From assembly GCF_003443735.1 (NCBI RefSeq), contig NZ_CP031969.1, positions 3,906,001-3,970,000 on the forward strand: a stretch of DNA of 64,000 bases, read 5' to 3'. The position numbers and the translations under genes are program-made. The notes under the pieces were generated by a model. The model saw only the letters and a list, made by a program, of their open reading frames with translations, did not search any database and was not told the origin of the DNA. Below are positions 43,883-52,022 of the stretch, piece after piece; position 1 is the first letter of the stretch, and each line of letters opens with the position of its first letter. The stretch is from Streptomyces sp. CC0208. Lineage in GTDB: Bacteria; Actinomycetota; Actinomycetes; Streptomycetales; Streptomycetaceae.

Positions 43883-44785
43883 TCAGTAGCCCTCGCTGTA
43901 CGGGTACTGCTGGTTCTGCTGGGGCTGCTGGCCGTACTGCTGGTTGCCGTGGTTCTGCGGGTACTGCTGGCCGTACTGCTGGTTGCCGTGGTTCTGCGGG
44001 TACTGCTGGGCGTAGGGCTGTTGCTGCTGGCCGTAGTACTGGTCGTAACCGTTGTGCTGCTGCTGGGGCGGCTGCGGCTCGTCGTGGGAGGGGATGCGGC
44101 GCAGCTGGGTCGTCGCGTCGTCCATGGGCTGGTACGGCTGCTGGGGCGGGGCCTGCGCGGCCGCCCGCTTCTTCTTGGAGCGCTCGCGCAGGTACTCGAT
44201 GAGGATCGGGACCACCGAGACCAGGACGATCAGGACCAGGATCGCCTCGACGTTCTTCTTGATGGCGTCGATCTGGCCGAGCCAGTAGCCGGCGAGGGTG
44301 ACGCCCGTGCCCCAGGCCACACCGCCGATGACGTTGTACGTCAGGAAGGTGCGGTACTTCATCCGGCCGGCGCCCGCCACGATGGGGGCGAAGGTCCGCA
44401 CGATCGGGACGAAGCGGGCCAGGACGATCGCCTTGGGGCCGAACTTCTCCATGAACTCGTGGGCCTTCTCCAGGTTCTCCTGCTTGAAGAGCTTGGAGTT
44501 GGGGCGGCTGAAGAGCCTCGGGCCGAAGAACTTGCCGATCATGTAGCCGACCTGGTCACCGAGGACGGCCGCGAGCACGATGAGCGCGCACACCAGCCAC
44601 AGCGGCTGGCTGATGAAGTGCCCCTCGGCCACGAAGAGACCCGCCGTGAACAGCAGGGAGTCACCCGGCAGGAACGCGAAGAGGCCCGACTCCGCGAAGA
44701 CGATCAGCAGGATTCCGGGAAGGCTGAAGGTCTCGATCAGATAGTCGGGGCTGAGCCACTCGGGGCCGAGCGCGAGCGTGGTCAC
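43883..44785 (-). CDS. DedA/SNARE-associated membrane protein with Q/Y/G/N-rich tail
   Basis: 300 aa. The DedA domain (1-205) includes FAESGLFAFLPGDSLLFTAG, the acidic/basic motifs GDQVGYMIGKFFGPRLF and ARFVPIVRTFAPIVAGAGRM. DedA proteins are lipid scramblases/flippases, including undecaprenyl-phosphate and PE carriers. The last 95 residues are basic, then Gln/Tyr/Asn/Gly-rich, with two exact copies of a 13-residue unit (QYGQQYPQNHGNQ). It converges on the ThrE-like gene. Confidence 0.9.
   Translation of the reverse strand: MTTLALGPEWLSPDYLIETFSLPGILLIVFAESGLFAFLPGDSLLFTAGLFVAEGHFISQPLWLVCALIVLAAVLGDQVGYMIGKFFGPRLFSRPNSKLFKQENLEKAHEFMEKFGPKAIVLARFVPIVRTFAPIVAGAGRMKYRTFLTYNVIGGVAWGTGVTLAGYWLGQIDAIKKNVEAILVLIVLVSVVPILIEYLRERSKKKRAAAQAPPQQPYQPMDDATTQLRRIPSHDEPQPPQQQHNGYDQYYGQQQQPYAQQYPQNHGNQQYGQQYPQNHGNQQYGQQPQQNQQYPYSEGY
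43925..44009. repeat. 39-bp perfect tandem repeat in the dedA 3' end
   Basis: Two identical 39-bp units (43925-43963 and 43964-44002) plus 7 bp of a third encode the repeated 13-residue unit of the DedA tail. The frame is kept. Confidence 0.9.
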
Positions 44786-44918
44786 GGGATTGTGGCTCCT
44801 GCGTGTGGGGATCGGGGCTGGGACTGGCTGCCCTCAAGTATCAACGCAGCCACGGTGGCCCAGGTTCCATGGGGGTCCCCAGGATGCACTGTGCTCCGGC
44901 TGGGGCAAAGCTGTGTCC

Positions 44919-45284
44919 ATGGGTATTGACGAATACGGCGGCGGCCAGGGGCCTCGGCCCGACGTGCTCGTGGTGACCACGAACGACGTACCCGGCCACC
45001 GGGTCCAGGAGGTGCTGGGCGAGGTCTTCGGGTTGACCGTGCGCTCCCGGCACCTCGGCAGCCAGATCGGTGCCGGGCTGAAGTCGATGGTCGGCGGCGA
45101 GCTCAAAGGGCTCACCAAGACGCTGGTGCAGACCCGCAACCAGGCCATGGAACGGCTCGTCGAGCAGGCACGCGCGCGTGGGGCGAACGCCGTGCTGATG
45201 TTCCGCTTCGACGTGACCGAGGCGGCGGACGTCGGCACGGAGGTGTGCGCTTACGGGACGGCGGTGGTCCTGGCCCGGGAGTAG
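44919..45284 (+). CDS. YbjQ-family (UPF0145) protein
   Basis: 121 aa. A Gly-rich start (MGIDEYGGGQGPRPDVLVVT) leads to the DUF74 domain: TTNDVPGHRVQEVLGEVFGL, LKSMVGGELKGLTKTL, ARARGANAVLMFRFDV and a final VCAYGTAVVL strand. YbjQ proteins form pentamers and are called heavy-metal-binding-domain proteins, without a confirmed role. No neighbour gives a hint. Confidence 0.88.
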   Translation: MGIDEYGGGQGPRPDVLVVTTNDVPGHRVQEVLGEVFGLTVRSRHLGSQIGAGLKSMVGGELKGLTKTLVQTRNQAMERLVEQARARGANAVLMFRFDVTEAADVGTEVCAYGTAVVLARE

Positions 45285-45300
45285 CCCCGGGCCAGGTGCT

Positions 45301-46062
45301 CTAGGCGGTGTGCCGGGCCGCGTTGGCCGTGATCGCGTCCCTGAGGTGCTCGGCGAGACCGGGGCGCATGGAGTCGTAGAACGCCTTGAAGCGCTCGTCC
45401 GAGACGTACATCCCGCCCAGGCAGCGGTGCATCTCGTGCGGGCAGTCGTAGAACCAGCGGCAGATGTGCTGCCGGTGCTCCTCCGCCATCTCCATGGCGG
45501 CCGGGGAGTCCGGCGCGTCACCGGCGGCCATCAGGGCGTCGTAGCGCTCGCCCCAGTCGGCCACCTCCGCCTGCATGCGCTTCCAGTCGTCCTTGGTGTA
45601 GCTCGCGGTGCGGCGCTGCGACTCGGCGTACGCCTCGGTGTCTCCCCAGCGCTGCTCCACCTCGTCCGCGTACTGTTCCGGGTCCTTGTCCCCGAACACC
45701 TCGAACTTCTCCTCCGGCGTCAGATCGATCCCCATCGTGCGTGCCTCCATGGCGTGCTCCACGGCCGCCGCCATCTTCTGCAGCTTCTCGATCCGGGCGG
45801 TCAGCAGTTCGTGCTGGCGGCGCAGGTGCGCGCGCGGGTCCGCGGCCGGGTCGTCGAGCAGGGCGGCGACCTCGTCGAGCGGGAAGCCGAGCTCGCGGTA
45901 GAACAGGATCTGCTGCAGCCGGTCGAGGTCGGCGTCGCTGTAGCGCCGGTGGCCCGCGTGGCTGCGCTCGCTCGGGACGAGCAGGCCGATGTCGTCGTAG
46001 TGGTGCAGTGTGCGCACCGTGACGCCGGCGAAGCCCGCGACCTGTCCCACGGAATAGCTCAC
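45301..46062 (-). CDS. tipA: TipA, thiopeptide-binding MerR-family autoregulator
   Basis: 253 aa from GTG (VSYSVGQVAGFAGVTVRTL), ribosome site GGGAG 8 nt upstream. The MerR winged helix (1-70, TVRTLHHYDDIGLL and GHRRYSDADLDRL) and a coiled coil (about 75-110) precede the TipAS globin-like antibiotic-binding domain (DLTPEEKFEVFGD, MYVSDERFKAFYDSM). TipAL covalently traps thiostrepton-class peptides and activates its own promoter; TipAS is made from an internal start (MGIDLTPEEKFEV, about residue 110). The promoter upstream has the known operator shape. Confidence 0.95.
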   Translation of the reverse strand: MSYSVGQVAGFAGVTVRTLHHYDDIGLLVPSERSHAGHRRYSDADLDRLQQILFYRELGFPLDEVAALLDDPAADPRAHLRRQHELLTARIEKLQKMAAAVEHAMEARTMGIDLTPEEKFEVFGDKDPEQYADEVEQRWGDTEAYAESQRRTASYTKDDWKRMQAEVADWGERYDALMAAGDAPDSPAAMEMAEEHRQHICRWFYDCPHEMHRCLGGMYVSDERFKAFYDSMRPGLAEHLRDAITANAARHTA

Positions 46063-46092
46063 TTCGTCCGCTCCCTCCTCGGTACGCGCTCC

Positions 46093-46123
46093 ACGGTGGC
46101 TCCTCACGTGACGTGAGGTGCAA
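46093..46123 (-). promoter_or_regulatory. tipA promoter with MerR-type palindrome
   Basis: On the minus strand TTGCAC (46118-46123) is followed by a 19-bp spacer filled by CCTCACGTCACGTGAGG (46102-46118) and a weak -10 CACCGT (46093-46098). The long spacer with internal dyad is the MerR arrangement and the sequence matches the well-known S. lividans tipA promoter as I remember it. Confidence 0.85.
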
Positions 46124-46157
46124 GCCCATAGGGACACCTCCGGATGTCCCGCCCGTT

Positions 46158-47462
46158 ATGTCCGCTTATCGTGAGCTAGTGGCCCAGGACACCGCGCAGC
46201 AGGCATCCGCCGCCCCGGCGACCCCGGTGCGCGCCCTGCTGCCGTTGATCCTCCCCGCTCTCGTCGTCGGGGTGGTCGCGAGTCTGCTGTTCCTCGGGGT
46301 GAGCGCGGCGGCCGAGCAGCTCCAGCACGTGTTGTGGCGGAACCTGCCGGACGCGCTGGGGGTGGGCCGGTACTCGGTGCTGTGGATGCTGGTCATGCTC
46401 ACCGCGACCGGGGTGGCCGTGGGTCTGGTGGTGTGGAAGGTCCCCGGGCACGCCGGTCCGGATCCGGCGACCACCGGGCTGGACGCTCCCGTGCTGCCGC
46501 CCGCCGTGCTGCCGGGGCTCCTCCTCGCGACCGCGCTGATGCTGGCGGGCGGCCCGAGCCTGGGGCCCGAGAACCCGATCATCGCGGTGAACGTGGGGCT
46601 CGCCTTCTGGCTGGGGCGCAGGCTGATCCCGCGGATGCCGCGCGCACTGTGGCCGGTCCTGGCGGAGGCGGCGACGATCGGCGCGCTGTTCGGGACGCCG
46701 GTGGCGGCGGCGCTGGTGATCTCCGAGGCACTGGCCGGCCGGCAGCTCAAGGGTGCTCTGTGGGACAACGTCTTCGCCCCGTTGGTGGCGGCCACGGCCG
46801 GCGCCTTGACGACCACTCTGGTGGGCGAGCCGAGTTTCGACCTGCATCTGCCCGCGTTCGGGCTGCCCGACTGGGGCGACCTGCTGGCGATGCTGGTGAT
46901 CGCGTCGGCCGCCGCGCTGCTCGGCATGGCGGCCGTGCTCGCCCTCCCGTACGTCCACGGCGCGTTCGCGCGGTTGCGGCACCCGATGCTGATGCTGCCG
47001 GTGGGCGGGCTCGTCCTGGGGCTGCTGGCGGCCGTGGGCGGCCATCTGACGCTCTTCAAAGGGCTCGACGAGATCGGGGAGCTGGCTGCCGATCCCGACG
47101 GCTGGTCGGCCGGGCAGTTCGCCACCATGACGGTCGTGAAGCTGGCCGCGCTGCTCGTCGCCACCTCCTGCGGCTTCCGGGGCGGGCGGATCTTCCCGGC
47201 CGTGTTCGTGGGCGTCGCCCTCGGGCTGTGCGCGCACGCGCTCGTGGACGCCGTGCACCCGGCCGTCGGCGTGGCGGCCGGGGTGCTGGGCGTGTTGCTC
47301 GCCATCACCCGACAGGCATGGGTGAGTCTGTTCGTCGCCGCCGCGCTGGTGGCCTCGTCCACGATTCTCGCGCTGCTGTGCATCGGCTCCCTCGCGGCCT
47401 GGCTGCTGGTGACGGGGCGGCCGCAGATGCAGTTGCGCGAGGACGGAACCCCTGTCCGCTGA
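46158..47462 (+). CDS. CLC-family chloride channel/exchanger
   Basis: 434 aa with about ten to twelve membrane helices. The anion-path motif GPSLGPENP (about 132-140) corresponds to CLC GREGP and keeps the gating glutamate (E138), so it may be a proton-coupled exchanger. AGPDPATTG resembles the GSGIPE loop. GGRIFPAVFVGVALG is the third pore element (GGxFxP-like). It is followed after 30 bp by glutamate decarboxylase on the same strand, and is divergent from tipA. In E. coli, CLC exchangers support the Gad acid-resistance system. Confidence 0.85.
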   Translation: MSAYRELVAQDTAQQASAAPATPVRALLPLILPALVVGVVASLLFLGVSAAAEQLQHVLWRNLPDALGVGRYSVLWMLVMLTATGVAVGLVVWKVPGHAGPDPATTGLDAPVLPPAVLPGLLLATALMLAGGPSLGPENPIIAVNVGLAFWLGRRLIPRMPRALWPVLAEAATIGALFGTPVAAALVISEALAGRQLKGALWDNVFAPLVAATAGALTTTLVGEPSFDLHLPAFGLPDWGDLLAMLVIASAAALLGMAAVLALPYVHGAFARLRHPMLMLPVGGLVLGLLAAVGGHLTLFKGLDEIGELAADPDGWSAGQFATMTVVKLAALLVATSCGFRGGRIFPAVFVGVALGLCAHALVDAVHPAVGVAAGVLGVLLAITRQAWVSLFVAAALVASSTILALLCIGSLAAWLLVTGRPQMQLREDGTPVR

Positions 47463-47492
47463 CCCACGTTGATCCCTTCGGGAGGCACGCCC

Positions 47493-48899
47493 ATGCCACT
47501 GCACAAAGGACCCGAGAAGCCCGACGAGCGCCCGTCGTCCGTCAATCCCTTCTACGGCGAGGCCGATCCGGTCGGCGGAATGACCGAGGCCCCGCCCAAG
47601 CACCGGCTCCCCACTTCCCCCCTGCCACCGTCGACCGCCTACCAGGTGGTCCACGACGAGCTGATGCTCGACGGCAACTCCCGGCTGAATCTCGCCACCT
47701 TCGTCACGACCTGGATGGAACCGCAGGCCGGGGTCCTGATGAGTGAGTGCCGGGACAAGAACATGATCGACAAGGACGAGTACCCGCGCACCGCCGAGCT
47801 GGAGCGGCGCTGTGTGGCGATGCTCGCCGACCTGTGGAACGCGCCGGATCCCTCGGCGGCGGTGGGCTGTTCGACGACCGGGTCCAGCGAGGCGTGCATG
47901 CTCGCGGGCATGGCGCTCAAGAGGCGCTGGTCGCGGCGGAACGCCGACCGGTATCCAGGGGCCCGACCCAACCTCGTCATGGGGGTCAACGTCCAGGTCT
48001 GCTGGGAGAAGTTCTGCAACTTCTGGGAGGTGGAGGCCCGCCTGGTGCCCATGGAGGGCGAGCGCTTCCACCTCGACCCGCAGGCCGCCGCCGAGCTGTG
48101 CGACGAGAACACCATCGGGGTCGTGGGCATCCTCGGCTCCACCTTCGACGGCTCCTACGAGCCGATCGCCGACCTGTGCGCGGCCCTCGACGCCCTCCAG
48201 GAGCGCACCGGTCTGGACATCCCCGTGCACGTGGACGGGGCGTCCGGCGCCATGGTCGCGCCCTTCCTCGACGAGGACCTGGTGTGGGACTTCCGGCTGC
48301 CCAGGGTGGCCTCGATCAACACCTCCGGGCACAAGTACGGGCTGGTCTACCCCGGTGTCGGCTGGGCGCTGTGGCGGGACAAGGAGGCCCTGCCCGAGGA
48401 GCTGGTGTTCCGCGTGAACTACCTGGGCGGCGACATGCCCACCTTCGCGCTGAACTTCTCCCGCCCCGGCGCCCAGGTGGTCGCGCAGTACTACACCTTC
48501 CTCCGGCTGGGCCGCGAGGGTTACCGCGCGGTGCAGCAGTCCACCCGGGACGTGGCCCGGGGCGTCGCCGAACGCGTGGAGGCGCTCGGCGACTTCCGGC
48601 TGCTGACCCGCGGCGACGAACTCCCGGTGTTCGCGTTCACGACGGCCCCGGACGTCCGGGCGTACGACGTCTTCGACGTCTCCCGGCGGCTGCGTGAGCG
48701 GGGCTGGCTCGTGCCGGCGTACACCTTCCCGCCGAACAGGGAGGACCTGTCGGTACTGCGGGTGGTGTGCCGCAACGGCTTCTCGACCGATCTGGCCGAC
48801 CTGTTCGTGGAGGACCTGGAGCAGTTGCTGCCCGAACTGCGCCGGCAGTCGCAACCGTTCACCAGGGACAAGGGGGCGGCGACCGGCTTCCACCACTAG
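47493..48899 (+). CDS. gad: Glutamate decarboxylase
   Basis: 468 aa, start ATG with GGAGG 7 nt upstream. It is a PLP group II decarboxylase: VGCSTTGSSEACMLAGMALKRRW split near 126-148, VHVDGASGAMVAPFLDEDLVW, and the lysine in INTSGHKYGLVYPG. The N-terminus LPTSPLPPSTAYQVVHDEL is typical of GadB. It makes GABA and consumes a proton. It lies 30 bp after the CLC gene; no GadC antiporter gene is seen here. The C-terminal tail ends in HH, comparable with the E. coli GadB His tail, but that equivalence is weak. Confidence 0.93.
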   Translation: MPLHKGPEKPDERPSSVNPFYGEADPVGGMTEAPPKHRLPTSPLPPSTAYQVVHDELMLDGNSRLNLATFVTTWMEPQAGVLMSECRDKNMIDKDEYPRTAELERRCVAMLADLWNAPDPSAAVGCSTTGSSEACMLAGMALKRRWSRRNADRYPGARPNLVMGVNVQVCWEKFCNFWEVEARLVPMEGERFHLDPQAAAELCDENTIGVVGILGSTFDGSYEPIADLCAALDALQERTGLDIPVHVDGASGAMVAPFLDEDLVWDFRLPRVASINTSGHKYGLVYPGVGWALWRDKEALPEELVFRVNYLGGDMPTFALNFSRPGAQVVAQYYTFLRLGREGYRAVQQSTRDVARGVAERVEALGDFRLLTRGDELPVFAFTTAPDVRAYDVFDVSRRLRERGWLVPAYTFPPNREDLSVLRVVCRNGFSTDLADLFVEDLEQLLPELRRQSQPFTRDKGAATGFHH

Positions 48900-48915
48900 G
48901 AGCGGTACGACGGCC

Positions 48916-49677
48916 CTAGCGGCTCAGTCGTGTGAACCTCCTGACGGCCAGCGGAAAGAAGACCGCCAGCAGCGCCACCGGCCACACCACCGCCGCCCAC
49001 ACGTGCCCCGGTTCGCCGCCGGGGCCGCCCAGTTGGTCCCGGACGGCCGTCGCGGTCCGGGACATCGGGTTCCAGTCGACGACCGTGCCCAGCCAGCCGG
49101 GCATGGAGTCCGGGGTCGTGAACGCGTTGGACAGGAAGCCCACCGGCCAGACCAGGATCTGCACGGCCTGCACCATCTCCGGCTTCCCGGCGACCATCGC
49201 CAGATGGATGCCGATCCAGAGCATGGCGAAGCGGAAGAGCAGCAACAGGCCCACCGCCGCCAGGAGTCCGCCGACCCCTCCCCGCACCCGCCAGCCGATC
49301 GCGTACCCGACACCGATCATCGCGGCCAGGCTCAGCACGGACTGCAGCATGTCGGCGGCCGAACGGCCCACCAGGACCGCGCCGTTGGCCATCGGCATGG
49401 ACCGGAAGCGGTCGATCACGCCCTTGTTGAGGTCCTGGGTGACGGCGATCATGGTCGCCTCCAGCCCGAACGCCATGGTCAACGCGAGCATCCCCGGGAC
49501 CAGGTAGTCGACGTACTCCCCCTCGACGCCCCGGCCGCCGCCGACGAGATAGCCGAACATCAGCAGCAGCATCACGGGGAAGACCAGCCCGACGAGGACC
49601 CGCACCGGCTGCCGTGCCCAGTGGGCGAGTTCGCGCCGGGTCATGGTCCAGGAATCGGTCAGCGCGTAGGTGCTCAC
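48916..49677 (-). CDS. ABC-2 type transporter permease (DrrB-like)
   Basis: 253 aa from GTG, overlapping the stop of the ATPase gene by GTGA. Six membrane helices and the ABC-2 signature (FRSMPMANGAVLVGRS, FLSNAFTTPDSMPGWLG, NPMSRTATAVRDQL) are like daunorubicin-type DrrB exporters. With the upstream ATPase it forms a small exporter regulated by PadR. Substrate unknown. It converges on gad with 16 bp between. Confidence 0.92.
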   Translation of the reverse strand: MSTYALTDSWTMTRRELAHWARQPVRVLVGLVFPVMLLLMFGYLVGGGRGVEGEYVDYLVPGMLALTMAFGLEATMIAVTQDLNKGVIDRFRSMPMANGAVLVGRSAADMLQSVLSLAAMIGVGYAIGWRVRGGVGGLLAAVGLLLLFRFAMLWIGIHLAMVAGKPEMVQAVQILVWPVGFLSNAFTTPDSMPGWLGTVVDWNPMSRTATAVRDQLGGPGGEPGHVWAAVVWPVALLAVFFPLAVRRFTRLSR

Positions 49678-50627
49678 GCGGCCTCCTTCACTCGGTGGTC
49701 GTCACCGGTGAGGTGCAGGAACACCTCGTCCAGCGTGGGCCGGCGCAGGACCACGTCCTCCGCCTCGATGCCGGCCGACTCCAGGGCCCGTACGACACCG
49801 GAGAGCGCCGCCATCCGGTCGGTGACCGGAGCGCTGAGCAGCCGGCGGTCGGCGTCGACCGAGACCCCGGCCGCGTCGAGAGGCAACAGGGCGACGGCCG
49901 CGCCCAGTTGGCCGCCGTCCCGCAGGACCACGTCGATCCGGTCACCGCCGGTCCGCGCCTTCAGCTCGTCCGCCGTGCCGTCGGCGACGACCCGGCCCCG
50001 GTCGACGAGGGAGATGCGGTCGGCGAGCTGGTCGGCCTCCTCCAGGTACTGCGTGGTCAGCAGGACCGTCGTGCCGCCGCCGACCAGGGAGCGGACCGCG
50101 GCCCAGACTTCGGCGCGGCCGCGCGGGTCGAGGCCGGTCGTGGGTTCGTCCAGGAACAGCACCTCCGGGTCGCGGATCAGGGAGGCCGCGAGGTCCAGGC
50201 GGCGCCGCATGCCGCCGCTGTAGGCGCGGACCGGCTTGCGTCCGGTGTCGGCCAGGCCGAAGCGCCCCAGGAGTTCGTCGGCGCGCACGCGCGCGTGGCG
50301 GGCGCCCAGGTGGTACAGGCGGCCGAACATCTCCAGGTTCTGGCGGCCACCGAGCTCCTCGTCGAGGGCCGCGTGCTGGCCGAGCAGGCCGATGCGCAAC
50401 CGCACGTCATAGGCGGCGCGCTGCACGTCGTGGCCCGCCACCTCGGCGCGGCCCTCGTCCGGGCGCAGCAGGGTGGACAGGACGCGGACCAGGGTGGTCT
50501 TTCCCGCGCCGTTGGGGCCGAGCACGCCGTGGACGCTGCCGCGCGCGACCCTCAGGTCGAGCCCGTCCAGGGCGGCCTTGTCGCCGTACCGCTTCCGCAG
50601 GCCTTCCGCGACGATCACGTCGGTCAT
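49674..50627 (-). CDS. ABC transporter ATP-binding protein (DrrA-like)
   Basis: 317 aa from MTDVIVAEGLRKRYG with GGAGG 8 nt upstream. Walker A GPNGAGKTT (about 38-46), Q-loop GLLGQHAALDEELGG, signature YSGGMRRRLDLAASL, Walker B VLFLDEPTTGLDP and the H-loop replaced by Q (LLTTQYLEEAD), as in DrrA-type proteins. A C-terminal 90-residue domain follows. It is in an operon with PadR upstream and the permease downstream. Confidence 0.94.
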   Translation of the reverse strand: MTDVIVAEGLRKRYGDKAALDGLDLRVARGSVHGVLGPNGAGKTTLVRVLSTLLRPDEGRAEVAGHDVQRAAYDVRLRIGLLGQHAALDEELGGRQNLEMFGRLYHLGARHARVRADELLGRFGLADTGRKPVRAYSGGMRRRLDLAASLIRDPEVLFLDEPTTGLDPRGRAEVWAAVRSLVGGGTTVLLTTQYLEEADQLADRISLVDRGRVVADGTADELKARTGGDRIDVVLRDGGQLGAAVALLPLDAAGVSVDADRRLLSAPVTDRMAALSGVVRALESAGIEAEDVVLRRPTLDEVFLHLTGDDHRVKEAA

Positions 50628-50652
50628 CGAGGCATCCTCCAAGATCGACTTG

Positions 50653-50711
50653 TAGTCAAACTTGACTACCTCTTCAAAGTAACGCCGCGAAACACATTCG
50701 TCAAACTTGAT
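50653..50711 (-). promoter_or_regulatory. PadR operators and ABC promoter
   Basis: TAGTCAA-AC-TTGACTA (50653-50668) is a perfect 7-2-7 palindrome. A second copy, GTCAA-AC-TTGA (50700-50710), abuts the padR stop. Between them, on the minus strand, TTGACG (50699-50704), 17 bp and TACTTT (50676-50681) give a promoter for the ABC genes with one operator on the -35 and one near +1. Confidence 0.75.
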
Positions 50712-51352
50712 TAGTGGGCATCCCCGGGATGCCGCTCCCCCGTCGCGTACGGGTTCTCCTCGCCCTCGGCGAGGACACCGACGAACGGCGCGCCCTCCCC
50801 CGCGAAGGTGTACGCCCCGCCCTCGATGCGAGCGATGAGCCCCTGGGTCCACTCGGCCTCGGCGTCGGCCGTGTGGATCCAGAGGTTCATGATCTCGCCG
50901 ATGTGGCCGAGCTGTTCCGGACCCTCCTCGGGCACGTAGTGCTCGGTGACCGAGGAACGCCACGCCTCGATCCCGCGGATCCGCTCCTTGAGCAGCGCCA
51001 CAGCTTCGGCGCGCGGCAGTTCGACGATGAAGCCGATCGCCGCCGACTTGACGTCCATCTTCTGGTCGTACGAGGTCAGCGCCTCGCGCACCAGCCTGAA
51101 GCACTCCTCGGTGCCGGCCTCGGTGATCTCGTACTCCGTGCGCGGCGGCCCGCCCGCGGTGGACGGCGCCGTCTCGTGCTCGATCAGCAGTCCCTGCTTC
51201 GCCATCTGTTTCAGGGCGTGGTAGATCGAGCCGGGCTTGGCGTTGGACCACTCGTGCGCGCCCCAGTACTCGAGGTCGTTGCGCACCTGGTAGCCGTGGG
51301 CCCTCCCATGCTGGCGGACCGCGCCGAGCACGAGAAGTCGGATCGCTGACAT
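50711..51352 (-). CDS. PadR-family transcriptional regulator
   Basis: 213 aa. An N-terminal winged helix (about 1-90: IRLLVLGAVRQHGRAHGYQV, KPGSIYHALKQMAKQGLL, EYEITEAGTEECFRLV) is followed by a helical Vir_act_alpha_C-like dimerisation domain. It precedes an ABC exporter whose promoter carries two matching palindromes, so it is probably the exporter's drug-responsive repressor. The stop codon lies within the second operator. Confidence 0.92.
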   Translation of the reverse strand: MSAIRLLVLGAVRQHGRAHGYQVRNDLEYWGAHEWSNAKPGSIYHALKQMAKQGLLIEHETAPSTAGGPPRTEYEITEAGTEECFRLVREALTSYDQKMDVKSAAIGFIVELPRAEAVALLKERIRGIEAWRSSVTEHYVPEEGPEQLGHIGEIMNLWIHTADAEAEWTQGLIARIEGGAYTFAGEGAPFVGVLAEGEENPYATGERHPGDAH

Positions 51353-51370
51353 GCGGTCCAGGTTATGGCC

Positions 51371-51907
51371 TCACTTTCCGGCGAGCGCCACCAGCTCGAA
51401 CGCGGTCTTCCCGTCGAGGGACTCGCGGATGATGTCGGCGTGCCCGGCGTGCCGGGCCGTCTCACGGATCAGGTGCAGCAGCACCCAGCGCACGGAGACC
51501 CGGCCCTCGGGCGGGAACCAGGGCTGGTCCGGGAGCGGGAAGGTGTCGTCGAGGCTCGGCACCGAGCGGGCGAACGCCTGCGTCTCGGCGGCGACCTTCT
51601 CCCAGTACGCCAGCTGCGACTCGACACTCTCGTCGCCGACCAGGGCGAAACACTCGTGCCAGTTCGACGGCTCCCGGTGCACGGCGGGTTCCTCGCCCTT
51701 GGCACGGGCGATCCAGCCCTGCTCGGTCTCGGCGACGTGCTTGAGCAGCCCGCCCAGGGAGAGTTCGCTCGCGCTGGGCCTGGCAGCGGCCTGCTCGTCG
51801 GTCAGTCCGAGCAGCGAGCGCCGGATCCCGCCGCGCTGCTCCTCCAGGAAGGCCAGGAGCGCTCCGCGCTCGTCGCCGTACTCCTCCGAGGGAACGTGAG
51901 TGACCAT
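51371..51907 (-). CDS. DinB-family (DUF664) protein
   Basis: 178 aa four-helix DinB fold. Likely metal ligands include the His in LLKHVAETEQGW, and the HAGHADIIRE motif near the C-terminus (family H-x3-H). DinB/YfiT-like proteins include thiol-S-transferases that use mycothiol in actinobacteria, so a mycothiol-dependent role is possible but not shown. It lies 18 bp upstream of padR on the same strand. Confidence 0.88.
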   Translation of the reverse strand: MVTHVPSEEYGDERGALLAFLEEQRGGIRRSLLGLTDEQAAARPSASELSLGGLLKHVAETEQGWIARAKGEEPAVHREPSNWHECFALVGDESVESQLAYWEKVAAETQAFARSVPSLDDTFPLPDQPWFPPEGRVSVRWVLLHLIRETARHAGHADIIRESLDGKTAFELVALAGK

Positions 51908-52022
51908 GACCGCCGCCTTTCGCCGGAACTCGGGGGCCTTCCCCCCGACACCTCCGAAGCTACGGGCCCTTGAGGACAGGTGCTGTCCTGAAGGGCCCGG
52001 GGCGGCGGTCGTACGCCGGACA

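Noticed and set aside
45301..46062. Thiopeptide resistance or biosynthesis locus around tipA
   Set aside because: Only tipA and its promoter are present; no 23S methyltransferase or peptide-modification gene is nearby, and tipA is a general Streptomyces gene.
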